A DNA stretch of 36,817 nucleotides from Lyngbya aestuarii BL J. Its GTDB lineage: Bacteria > Cyanobacteriota > Cyanobacteriia > Cyanobacteriales > Microcoleaceae. This document shows positions 1 to 7,449 of this stretch, one piece after another (the first letter of the stretch is position 1; every line of letters starts with the position of its first letter). The stretch covers positions 1 to 36,817 of the forward strand of contig NZ_AUZM01000061.1 of NCBI RefSeq assembly GCF_000478195.2, read 5' to 3'. The notes beneath the pieces are model-generated. The model was given only the letters and a program-made list of their open reading frames with translations. It made no database searches and was not told the origin of the DNA. Made by a program: the position numbers and the translations under genes.

Positions 1-274
1 TGGACGCCAGGGGACGGCTGCGAGTTCGTTCAACTTCAGGATCAATATCGCGATCCCATAAATCATTCACCACACATCCGGCGGCGCTGGTGGCAACAGT
101 TCCAAAGATAATCACCAAAACTAAAACCCAAGGGGGTGTAGCGTCAGAGGCCAAAAACACCGCCCAAAGTGCCGGAATCATTAAAATTAGGCGTCCTGCG
201 GGCTTATCCCATCTTAATAATCGAATAATCTGGATTAATGTTGATTCGGGTTGTGGTTCGGGTTGAATCAGCAT
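1..274 (-). CDS. ubiA: 4-hydroxybenzoate polyprenyltransferase, UbiA family (partial, N-terminal 91 residues)
   Basis: The window edge cuts this gene; only its first 91 codons are present. UbiA-family enzymes are integral membrane prenyltransferases that attach a polyprenyl tail to an aromatic ring; in cyanobacteria this 4-hydroxybenzoate enzyme feeds plastoquinone synthesis. Seen in the translation: [18 protein letters not shown], typical of the family N-terminus, then a hydrophobic segment, then the first Asp-rich prenyl-diphosphate/Mg site NDLWDRDID at about residues 72-80. The start is the ATG at 274, ten residues before the conserved part; I see no strong Shine-Dalgarno site. It is divergent from ppx with a 300-base gap. 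Family call is firm; the exact substrate is inferred from the cyanobacterial context. Confidence 0.88.
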   Translation of the reverse strand, partial: MLIQPEPQPESTLIQIIRLLRWDKPAGRLILMIPALWAVFLASDATPPWVLVLVIIFGTVATSAAGCVVNDLWDRDIDPEVERTRSRPLAS

Positions 275-574
275 TGGAATGACTTTGAATTTATACTTAG
301 TTTTCAGCTTTTATTCTATAGTTTCTCGCTAAGGCTGTCATCGATAACCCATAATTGAGTGTTAATTGCAATGAATCGAGTGTGTTGAGTCGCCTTGATC
401 CAATCTCTAAAAATTTCCGTTGCAATTGAGTCAGTGAGTCACGAATTGAGATGCAGTCTTTGATTAAAAACTCTGATCAGATTTGAGTGATCCTCTCTAT
501 TGATTAAAAACGGGTTTTCGTTCGGGTTGATTGTATGAGATGATTGAGATAATGGATACTAAAATTTAAGTTTC
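275..574. other. divergent intergenic region between ubiA and ppx
   Basis: A 300-base AT-rich gap that must hold promoters for both divergent genes. It contains the direct repeat TTGATTAAAAAC twice (near 460 and 500). I cannot place a convincing -35/-10 pair and see no small gene. Confidence 0.4.
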
Positions 575-2209
575 ATGGTTAATTCAGTTCCTACCGTTAA
601 AGTTTCTTCTGCTTCTAACAATCAAGATCGAATTCTCGCTGCTATCGATCTCGGGACAAACTCTTTTCATATGGTAATTGTAAAAATCGATCCGACATTG
701 CCGAGTTTTACGATTATTGCCAGTGATAAAGAAATGGTTCGACTGGGTGATTGTGAACCCAAAGGACGTTTAAAGAAAGAAGTGATGGAACGAGGAATTA
801 TTTGTTTGCGTCGTTTTCAAGAATTGGCAAAAACTTATAATGCGGAACAAACTGTTGCTGTAGCAACCAGTGCAGTTCGAGAAGCACCGAATGGTCGAGA
901 TTTTATCAAGCGGGTTTCTGATGAATTGAATTTAGAAATTAGTTTAATCTCGGGTCAAGAAGAAGCTCGGCGAATTTATCTCGGTGTTTTATCTGCAATG
1001 GAGTTTAACAATCAGCCTCATATTATTATTGATATTGGGGGTGGATCAACCGAGTTAATTTTAGGAGAAGGACAAGAACCTCTATTTTTAAGTAGTACGA
1101 AAGTGGGTGCAGTTCGTCTGACTCAAGAGTATGTGAAAAGTGATCCCGTTACTCGGAGTGAGTTTTTATATTTACAAGCTTATATTCGCGGAATGTTAGA
1201 GCGTACAGTCGATGAACTCTCTTTGAATCTGAAGAATAAAGAATTACCTCGTTTAGTGGGAACATCAGGGACAATTGAAACGTTAGCGGCGATTAATGCT
1301 CGGGAAAAATTAGGCGCAGAACCTACACCTTTAACGGGCTATGAATTGAAATTGAGTGATTTACAAGATCTTGTCAATCGCTTTCGGAAACTGTCTTATT
1401 CTGAACGGTTAGAAATTTCGGGGATTTCTGATAAACGAGCTGAGATTATTTTAGCAGGTGCTTTAATTTTACAAGAAGTTATGACAATGCTGAATCTTGA
1501 TTCTTTAACTGTTTGTGAACGCAGTCTCCGAGAAGGGGTGATTGTAGATTGGATGTTAACACATGGATTAATTGAAGATCGACTTCGTTATGGAAGTTCA
1601 ATTCGTCAGCGAAGTATTCTTAAAATTGCTCAAAAATATCAAGTAAATTTGGATCATGGTGAACGAGTTGCAGCTTTTGCTTTAAATTTATTTGACCAAA
1701 CTAAATCTATTCTTCATGATTGGGGACCAGAAGAACGGGAGTTATTGTGGGCGGCGGGAATTTTACACAACTGCGGTTTAAATATTAGTCATTCCGCTCA
1801 TCATAAACATTCTTATTATTTAATTCGACATAGTGAACTCCTGGGATATACCGAGACAGAAATTGAAACGATAGCTAATTTAGCTCGTTATCATCGTAAA
1901 AGTCAGCCCAAGAAAAAACACGAAAATTATCAAAATCTTTCCAAACGATATCGACAAATTGTTGATCAATTAAGTCCTTTATTGAGGTTAGCTGTAGCTT
2001 TAGATCGACGTCAAATTGGAGCTATTGCTCAGGTAACTTGTCAATGTCATTGGGAAGAAAACGAATTTCATTTGAAGCTAAAACCTGCTGATCCCAAAGA
2101 TAACTGTGCTTTGGAGTTATGGAGTTTAGACCTCAAAAAAGAAGCATTTGAAGCTGAGTATAAATTGAAAGTTATTGCATTTTTAGAGTCATCTTTGGCA
2201 GTAGTTTGA
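575..2209 (+). CDS. ppx: exopolyphosphatase, Ppx/GppA family
   Basis: Ppx/GppA enzymes release phosphate from polyphosphate chains or hydrolyse pppGpp; a cytoplasmic role in phosphate storage is expected. At 544 aa it has the usual full length. Visible motifs of the ASKHA fold: AAIDLGTNSFHM (about 22-33, phosphate-1 loop), ATSAVREAPNGRDF (about 97-110), IIDIGGGSTELIL (about 150-162, phosphate-2 loop) and LVGTSGTIETLAAI (adenosine-type loop). The C-terminal half is the HD-like helical domain; its core reads LHNCGLNISHSAHHKHSYYLI, with Asn where a metal-binding HD motif would have an acidic residue, so this domain is probably structural. The ATG lies just before the conserved part. It converges with the glycosyltransferase gene, 20 bases away. 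Ppx versus GppA specificity cannot be told from sequence. Confidence 0.93.
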   Translation: MVNSVPTVKVSSASNNQDRILAAIDLGTNSFHMVIVKIDPTLPSFTIIASDKEMVRLGDCEPKGRLKKEVMERGIICLRRFQELAKTYNAEQTVAVATSAVREAPNGRDFIKRVSDELNLEISLISGQEEARRIYLGVLSAMEFNNQPHIIIDIGGGSTELILGEGQEPLFLSSTKVGAVRLTQEYVKSDPVTRSEFLYLQAYIRGMLERTVDELSLNLKNKELPRLVGTSGTIETLAAINAREKLGAEPTPLTGYELKLSDLQDLVNRFRKLSYSERLEISGISDKRAEIILAGALILQEVMTMLNLDSLTVCERSLREGVIVDWMLTHGLIEDRLRYGSSIRQRSILKIAQKYQVNLDHGERVAAFALNLFDQTKSILHDWGPEERELLWAAGILHNCGLNISHSAHHKHSYYLIRHSELLGYTETEIETIANLARYHRKSQPKKKHENYQNLSKRYRQIVDQLSPLLRLAVALDRRQIGAIAQVTCQCHWEENEFHLKLKPADPKDNCALELWSLDLKKEAFEAEYKLKVIAFLESSLAVV

Positions 2210-2229
2210 TGATTTTAGGAGTTGACTCA

Positions 2230-4482
2230 TTAGAATTTTAATCTCTTTGCTTTGGTAAATTTTCGGCTAAAACTTCGCAAAAATGGAGGATTTAATAACG
2301 TCTTAAAAATCAAGAATAGTGAATAAAGTTCTCCGGGTACTTCTCGTTCTGTCCATTGACCAGGCTGACAAAAGAGCATTGTAATTAATTGCCGATGTTG
2401 AGAAAGCGTAATGGGTTTAAATTTAACTTGTAAGGTTGGAAATGAATCGATTAAAGTGTAATTGGTAATTTCTCCTGTTAGCTTTAATTCTTCATCTACG
2501 ATGTTTAATTTCACAGGTAATACCTGATTAATGGGGTTACTCAGTTTTTGAGTGAGTTGAATTTCTGCTCCCACTTCAGAGATTTTAGTTGTAATTCCCC
2601 ATACAGTTTTATTGGCAAGTTTTAAACGAACAATGCGTCGAAGTTCAAAGCTATCATAAAGATCTGATTTGGGAGCATCAATTAAAGCTAAAATTGCGAC
2701 TCCAATACTGAATAAATTGTACACAATCCAGATTAAACCCAAGTCAAAAGCGTTAGTAAATTCAGCAACTTCAGCAGTTATAGGTACTGATCCCCAAATT
2801 TCTAAAATTCTTAAAAGTCCGATGAATGTTGCAATAAAGAGTAAAATCAAAGGCCAGCCAAGAGTCCAATTAAATGAAAATCGTTGACTTGAAATTCCTT
2901 TTTGAGTGACTTGAAATTTCTGCTTAAATGGATTCAGCATGACCAGAAAAACGTTTAAAGATAAAGGAAAACAGAGAACAGTTTTATAAATCTCTGAAAT
3001 AAAAACAGAACGACTGCGCTCATTTAGCCATCTAAAAACAATGATTTGAACCCAATAACAGGGGATAAAGAAATACAACCATTCTTCTACTGTTGCTTGA
3101 ATCGGAAGAACACCTAAAAAAGCATAAGCTAATGGCATCAAAAAGAAATAAGGATAAGCCCAAACACTTAACCAATTAATTAAGCCTTCTAAATGTGCTA
3201 ATCTTTGAGACAGTTTTAAACCTGGAATTGTTAGAGGATTAGAATTGATAAAAAAGGCTTGTAAAGTTCCTCGCCCCCATCGTTGTCGTTGTACAAAATA
3301 GTTGGTAATATCTTCCGCCGCCAAACCTGCACTTAATTTTTCTCTCAAATAAACTAACTGATAACCTTGAGCCGATAAACGAATTCCAGTAAAATAATCT
3401 TCACTGATTGATTCAGTTACAAATCCTCCAATTTCTTCGAGGGCTTTCCGCCTCATCACAAATGATGTCCCTGCACAAACGGTACTATCTACTCCATCTT
3501 TGAGTAGCTCGATATGTCGATAAAATTCTTCTTCATCGGAGATTAAAACTTTTTCTAAGCCTAAGTTTTTAGCGATTGGGTCAGGATTATAAAAGCTTTG
3601 TGGTGTTTGTACAAGAGCCACTTTTTTGTCTTGAAAAAACCCAACTGTTCGATCAAGAAAGTTATGGGTTGGAATAAAATCTGCATCAAAAACGACAATT
3701 AATTCACCACTTGTTAGGGGTAGTGCATGGTTTAAATTACCTGCTTTAGCATGAAGCTGATCGGGTCTAGTGATGTACTTACATCCTAATTCTTGAGCTA
3801 GTTGTTCCACTTCCAAACGTTGACTGTCATCCAGTAGATAGACTTTTTTGTTGGGATAATCTATCGCTTGACAGCCGATAATTGTTCGTTTTAAAATTGA
3901 GGTGGGTTCTTGACAAGTTGGAATTAAAATATCCACTGTAGGTAAAAAATTTCCTTCGTGAATGTTAATTTCCATTTGATTTGCTTGTTGACTCCGATCT
4001 TTCATTTTCAAGACTAACCAGAGTCGGATACCACCTGAAATCCAGATTAATACTTCGAGGAAAAGTAGTCCTAAACTAAACGTTCCGTTCATCGGATCGC
4101 TTAAATTTAAGGTGGATAATATCCGCCATAAGATATAGCGAATCATTAAAGCGAATACAATCGCGATGATAATTGTTCGTGACCATAACTTCGGTTTAGG
4201 AGAAAGTTTTATAATTGTAAAAACCGTTGTTACTAATGCAATAGTGGGTAATAATAGATATTTCTGATCAATTTCTGGAGGTTGTATCCAAAAAGGAGGA
4301 TTTTGTTGTCCTAGATCAATGTTAGCCAAAAATTGGCTAATACTTTCTTCTCCTGAAAACCATCCTCCTATAATTGTGGCGAACAAGGTAACAGTACCCA
4401 ATAAGACGAGTGTAGCTATGCGAGGACGACTGATACTCCATGAGGCTATTCTCAGGCGTTGATTATCATACCCAGATGTCAT
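2230..4482 (-). CDS. cellulose-synthase-like family 2 glycosyltransferase with C-terminal PilZ domain
   Basis: An inner-membrane processive beta-glycosyltransferase of the BcsA type, which would polymerise UDP-glucose or a related sugar nucleotide and export the chain. The start is the ATG at 4482, behind TTCAGGAG; the frame runs on to a TTG at 4551 without a ribosome site. In the 750-aa product I see N-terminal membrane helices, then the catalytic set DDS (about 218-220), DAD (266-268), SED (360-362, usually TED) and QRQRW (398-402), further membrane helices, and a PilZ region at about 610-715. PilZ has the RxxxR c-di-GMP motif (RRIVR, 615-619), but the second motif reads K-I-S-E-V-G, lacking the usual D/N at its first position. 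No bcsB, bcsZ or tolC-like partner is adjacent. Cyanobacterial homologues drive c-di-GMP-dependent cell aggregation; cellulose as the product is inferred, not seen. Confidence 0.88.
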   Translation of the reverse strand: MTSGYDNQRLRIASWSISRPRIATLVLLGTVTLFATIIGGWFSGEESISQFLANIDLGQQNPPFWIQPPEIDQKYLLLPTIALVTTVFTIIKLSPKPKLWSRTIIIAIVFALMIRYILWRILSTLNLSDPMNGTFSLGLLFLEVLIWISGGIRLWLVLKMKDRSQQANQMEINIHEGNFLPTVDILIPTCQEPTSILKRTIIGCQAIDYPNKKVYLLDDSQRLEVEQLAQELGCKYITRPDQLHAKAGNLNHALPLTSGELIVVFDADFIPTHNFLDRTVGFFQDKKVALVQTPQSFYNPDPIAKNLGLEKVLISDEEEFYRHIELLKDGVDSTVCAGTSFVMRRKALEEIGGFVTESISEDYFTGIRLSAQGYQLVYLREKLSAGLAAEDITNYFVQRQRWGRGTLQAFFINSNPLTIPGLKLSQRLAHLEGLINWLSVWAYPYFFLMPLAYAFLGVLPIQATVEEWLYFFIPCYWVQIIVFRWLNERSRSVFISEIYKTVLCFPLSLNVFLVMLNPFKQKFQVTQKGISSQRFSFNWTLGWPLILLFIATFIGLLRILEIWGSVPITAEVAEFTNAFDLGLIWIVYNLFSIGVAILALIDAPKSDLYDSFELRRIVRLKLANKTVWGITTKISEVGAEIQLTQKLSNPINQVLPVKLNIVDEELKLTGEITNYTLIDSFPTLQVKFKPITLSQHRQLITMLFCQPGQWTEREVPGELYSLFLIFKTLLNPPFLRSFSRKFTKAKRLKF

Positions 4483-5098
4483 ACTCTGAAAACTCCTGAA
4501 TGAGTGTATATTGAGCGAAATCGAAATCCTACAGGGGGTGAGCAACATCAAAAAAAGTTACTCTATGGACTCCTCTGTTACATTATTTAACATTTTCCTG
4601 AAAATTGAATGAGAGATATCCATTCCAATGCTGTCTACACTCTATAAATCACTATTTTCGGAGAATCACTTTCCCTCAATATTAAAGATTAAACTTCAGG
4701 TATCTGAAAAATTGATAAGTTGAAGCTGAGAATTATCCCGCTGGTGTCATTCTGCGAATTCAAGAGCTAAAAAATTAAAACGTCTAGCTAGAAAACTAAA
4801 AGGGCTTAAATTGATTTATTGCATCAATGAGATGAATTTAAAGACATAAAATAATTTTTCCCGCTTTGGGTCAGCTCGTTGCGACAACCTCTGTCATAAT
4901 TTCTGATGCAATTTCAAGCTTTGTTTTGTAGATATCTGCTGATTGTAATCTACTTTGAGATTTAAACACTCTGAAAATCAATTTGTCTTTTCCGTCAGCG
5001 GGAAAAAACTAATCCCACGCCAAGCTGAAGATTGCTCAACAAACCTGACATGGGAGTGCATTAAGCTGTACAGGGTTTTGTGAACCCAGTTGATGAGT
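4483..5098. other. intergenic region downstream of HU, upstream of the glycosyltransferase
   Basis: About 615 bases with no credible gene on either strand. It must hold the minus-strand promoter of the glycosyltransferase. Beyond the HU stop there is a short hairpin, GGGTT/AACCC at 5073-5087, without a T-run, so it is at best a weak terminator. Confidence 0.4.
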
Positions 5099-5395
5099 TT
5101 AGGCTACGATGTCGTCGGACTCCTCAGCCACCATCTCTTTAAACGCTTTTCCGGCTGAAAATGCGGGAACTGTGGTTTCGGGAATTGTCATGGGCTGGCC
5201 CGTGCTAGGGTTCCGACCTTCACGTGCTTTACGATGTCTGGCTTCAAATGAGCCAAATCCAACAAGTGTGACCTTTTCTCCTTCTGCAACGGCGTCCATG
5301 ATAGATTCACAGATCGCTGATACAATCGCGTCAGCTTGTTTCTTGGTTACTCCTGCTTTGAATGCAGTTTCTTGGACGAGCTGTTCTTTGTTCAT
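5099..5395 (-). CDS. hup: DNA-binding protein HU
   Basis: HU is a dimeric, sequence-tolerant nucleoid protein that bends and compacts DNA. The 98-aa product has the complete family pattern: N-terminal helices beginning MNKEQLVQ, then the signature GFGSFEARHRKAREGRNPSTG (about 46-66) that forms the beta arm inserting into the minor groove, and the closing PAFSAGKAFKEMV. A strong Shine-Dalgarno site, AGGAGG at 5407-5412, sits 11 bases before the ATG at 5395 and fixes the start. It is monocistronic by position, with long gaps on both sides. It carries a short acidic tail (ESDDIVA) after the conserved end. An overlapping plus-strand frame is a shadow. Confidence 0.96.
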   Translation of the reverse strand: MNKEQLVQETAFKAGVTKKQADAIVSAICESIMDAVAEGEKVTLVGFGSFEARHRKAREGRNPSTGQPMTIPETTVPAFSAGKAFKEMVAEESDDIVA

Positions 5396-5952
5396 GCTAA
5401 GTGTACCTCCTGAAGCTATTGCCTATGTTCTCAAACAGCAGAACTGATGGCTGTTCTAGCATAAACTGCTTTGTAATAGGCAAGTTTATCCTATTGTTTC
5501 GCGCTTAGTAGAAGGATTTTGACACAAAAGTTCAATGAATGGGGCGGACTGAACCCCTGCGATCGCCCAAATTTTCACCTGATGATACTGACTGTAAAGC
5601 TAGATTAGTTCGGGGTTTGAGCATCCTTCTGGGAAGGCGAAAAGCACCCGTAGACCTAGAATAGAGGATTTTGAGCTTGAGTATATTTGCGGAAAAATAT
5701 TGCTCAACTCGATCGCGATCGCCATTCAGAAAAATTTAAGGGTTCGGAAGTGATCAGATTTACGAGTTTCCTGACATTTGAGCGGCGAAACTACCCAGAC
5801 CCATGAACAGTTATCAGAAGGTCGGGTGCAGGGAGAGAGGGGGAGAGATCAAACCACTTCTGATCTGAAATTGAAGACCAAAAAAACCCGACTTCGCGTG
5901 AGAAATCGAGTTAATGGTTATTAATGGTTATTCAACAAACAAACAGGTGAGA
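5396..5952. other. intergenic region upstream of HU, with HIP1 sites and SDR terminator
   Basis: About 557 bases without a gene. It holds the HU promoter region, two HIP1 octamers (5559-5566 and 5715-5722), a hairpin AATAGG/CCTATT near 5473-5494, CCTTC/GAAGG near 5624, a purine-rich run (GGGAGAGAGGGGGAGAGA) near 5830, and the SDR terminator listed separately. Confidence 0.5.
5881..5910 (-). terminator. rho-independent terminator of the SDR gene
   Basis: Read on the minus strand: stem CTCGATTTC, loop TCACGC, stem GAAGTCGGG (nine pairs including wobbles), followed directly by a run of seven T. It lies 43 bases beyond the SDR stop codon in the right orientation. Confidence 0.85.
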
Positions 5953-6759
5953 TTAGGCTCTCATTTTTGAGTAAGAAGGGGATCGACGAGTCGAGAGGGG
6001 AGAAGCCAGTAATAAAACCTTCTCCAACAACCCGGGTGCAATTCGGTTACACCAAACGGCTAAATGACTTTGCCATCCAACTAATATTTCCGGTAATTCT
6101 TTACGAAGTCCATCAATTAACACTTCGGCAACTTCTTGGGCGGTCATCGGTACGACCCAACGGAATAACTGAAGTCGGCGTGTCATATCCGTATCTGTCA
6201 ATGTGGGTAACAATGCCATGACTCGAATATTGTGTTCGGCGAGTTCGGCGCGTAGGGCTTGGGTAAACCCTAAGATGGCAAATTTTGTCGCGGAATAGGT
6301 TGCCATTGTGGGTGCGGCAATTTTCCCCATTAAACTAGAGACGTTAACAATGGTACCTTGTTTACGGTTGGCCATCCGTCGCGCAACTGAACGGGTAATG
6401 GTGTACATTCCCATTAAATTGAGGGAAACTTCTTCTTGTAAGTCGGGTAATTTTGACTGCAAGAAGGGGGTTTGGTGGGCGACTCCGGCACAGTTTATCA
6501 GTAAATCAACTGGCCCGTGAGAACGCCAAGCTTGAGCGATCGCAATGTTGACTTCGACAGGTTTAGTTAAGTCAATTGCTAAGGTGACAACTTCGACGGG
6601 AAATTGTGCTAATTCTTGGGATAATTCTGCTAGTTTTTGGCGATCCCGAGCGACCAGAAGTAGACGTTGAACTCCGGCTTTTGCCAGTTGTAATGCAATT
6701 GCCCGTCCAATCCCTCTTGAAGCTCCGGTAATCAGTGCTGTAATTCCTTGAATTTTCAT
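5953..6759 (-). CDS. short-chain dehydrogenase/reductase (SDR), classical family
   Basis: An NAD(P)-dependent oxidoreductase of unknown substrate, presumably soluble. The 268-aa product has the classical SDR set: cofactor loop TGASRGIGRAIAL near the N-terminus, INCAG in the middle of the fold, the catalytic Ser in NVSSLMGK, and the YxxxK pair in TYSATKFA. The ATG at 6759 is preceded five bases upstream by GGAGG, so the in-frame TTG at 6771 (which overlaps that site) is not the start. A variable C-terminal part with a hydrophobic stretch (PGLLEKVLLLASPL) could be a membrane contact, as in several SDRs acting on lipids or sterols; that is inference. A strong terminator follows. The gene stands alone. 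Confidence 0.9.
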   Translation of the reverse strand: MKIQGITALITGASRGIGRAIALQLAKAGVQRLLLVARDRQKLAELSQELAQFPVEVVTLAIDLTKPVEVNIAIAQAWRSHGPVDLLINCAGVAHQTPFLQSKLPDLQEEVSLNLMGMYTITRSVARRMANRKQGTIVNVSSLMGKIAAPTMATYSATKFAILGFTQALRAELAEHNIRVMALLPTLTDTDMTRRLQLFRWVVPMTAQEVAEVLIDGLRKELPEILVGWQSHLAVWCNRIAPGLLEKVLLLASPLSTRRSPSYSKMRA

Positions 6760-6851
6760 ATAAACCTCCAAGGTTCAAGAATGCTGCATTTGTTCAAAGA
6801 TCTAGGCAGGAAAAAGCCATGATCATTGCAGCTTTGTGTGGTCAAATTGGG

Positions 6852-6973
6852 TTCAATAGAACATTTCAAATCTGATCAATTTGAAAGATTATGCCAAGTG
6901 AAATGAAGCCTCTAATGAGGTTCTTTCGAGCTTGAACAATGTTCAGGACTCAGCAATAACCATGTTCTATTGA
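6852..6973. repeat. 12-base perfect inverted repeat enclosing further hairpins
   Basis: TCAATAGAACAT at 6852-6863 is matched by ATGTTCTATTGA at 6962-6973. Between them lie TTTCAAAT/ATTTGAAA (6864-6886, 8-bp stem, 7-base loop), CCTC-TAAT-GAGG (6909-6920) and GAAC-AAT-GTTC near 6934. The arrangement is hairpin-rich and lies between the RNA-like element and the SDR start. It may be the leader of the SDR mRNA or a remnant of a mobile element end. Confidence 0.55.
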
Positions 6974-7066
6974 GACAAAAGGTTCAATTGAGTTGAAAAA
7001 TTTATGGGTGAGGGAACTGGGTTGATCAGAGAATTGCAGTTTGTGTTTACTTTTCGACACACTGCT

Positions 7067-7282
7067 CATGGGTTTTGTCTGATATCCTATCTTTTGAAGC
7101 TGATTTGAATGGGACAGGGTATCAGACTTCTCTTGCGGTTTCCCTCAAGCGAGTCTTGTACTCACGACCCTAGAATAGAGTAGAGCATGGCTCATTGGTC
7201 TCCTTATAACGAGCAGGGGTTGAATTGACCAACGGTCAATGCAGGCTCCGTCGTTTCACGGCGGAGTAATCTTTGACTCCAC
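7067..7282 (-). ncRNA. candidate structured RNA, possibly a stand-alone HEARO (IscB omegaRNA-like) element
   Basis: On the minus strand, reading from about 7282 down: hairpin 7266-7246 (CTCCGCCG/CGACGGAG, 8 pairs with one wobble), perfect hairpin 7240-7224 (ATTGACC-GTT-GGTCAAT), and a nested fold 7170-7117 in which GGGT/ACCC encloses AGACT/AGTCT, which encloses CTTG/CAAG and a GG-GAAA-CC tetraloop. A second pairing competes: GTCTGATA (7127-7120) is complementary to TATCAGAC (7084-7077). The GNRA loop appears only on the minus strand. A weak promoter fits the start: TTGCAA (7317-7312), 17-base gap, TAAGTT (7294-7289). The element ends at ATGAGCAG (7069), resembling from memory the junction of HEARO RNA with an IscB start codon. 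No IscB gene follows: that frame has only 39 codons. Structure is seen; the HEARO identity is inference. Confidence 0.4.
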
Positions 7283-7379
7283 ATTCACAACTTAACAGTT
7301 TAATCAAGAGTTTGCAACATTTTTTAATAAAAAATGCTTAACATTTATTTACAAAAAAACTATTTTCTCTCAGTAATAG

Positions 7380-7419
7380 TAAAAAGGCTGGGTTTTAGCC
7401 CAAGTGAACCCAACCTTTA
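7380..7419 (-). terminator. rho-independent terminator of the histidine kinase gene
   Basis: Minus-strand stem AAAGGTTGGGTT pairs with AACCCAGCCTTT (12 pairs, one wobble) around a 12-base loop; the stem runs out into T residues. It lies about 30 bases past the kinase stop. Confidence 0.82.
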
Positions 7420-7449
7420 GTCAGTAATGAATTGAACCGTTAATAACAG

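Noticed and set aside
4483-4551. Upstream extension of the cellulose-synthase-like protein to a TTG
   Set aside because: No ribosome site there, while the ATG at 4482 has AGGAG at a good distance.
5109-5447. 112-codon plus-strand frame opposite HU
   Set aside because: It is the antisense shadow of the HU gene, whose ribosome site and family match are unambiguous.
7067-7069. A 39-codon protein gene starting at the ATG after the RNA-like fold
   Set aside because: Short, no ribosome site and no recognisable sequence; the IscB-like residues appear only after shifting frame, which is too weak to call a pseudogene.
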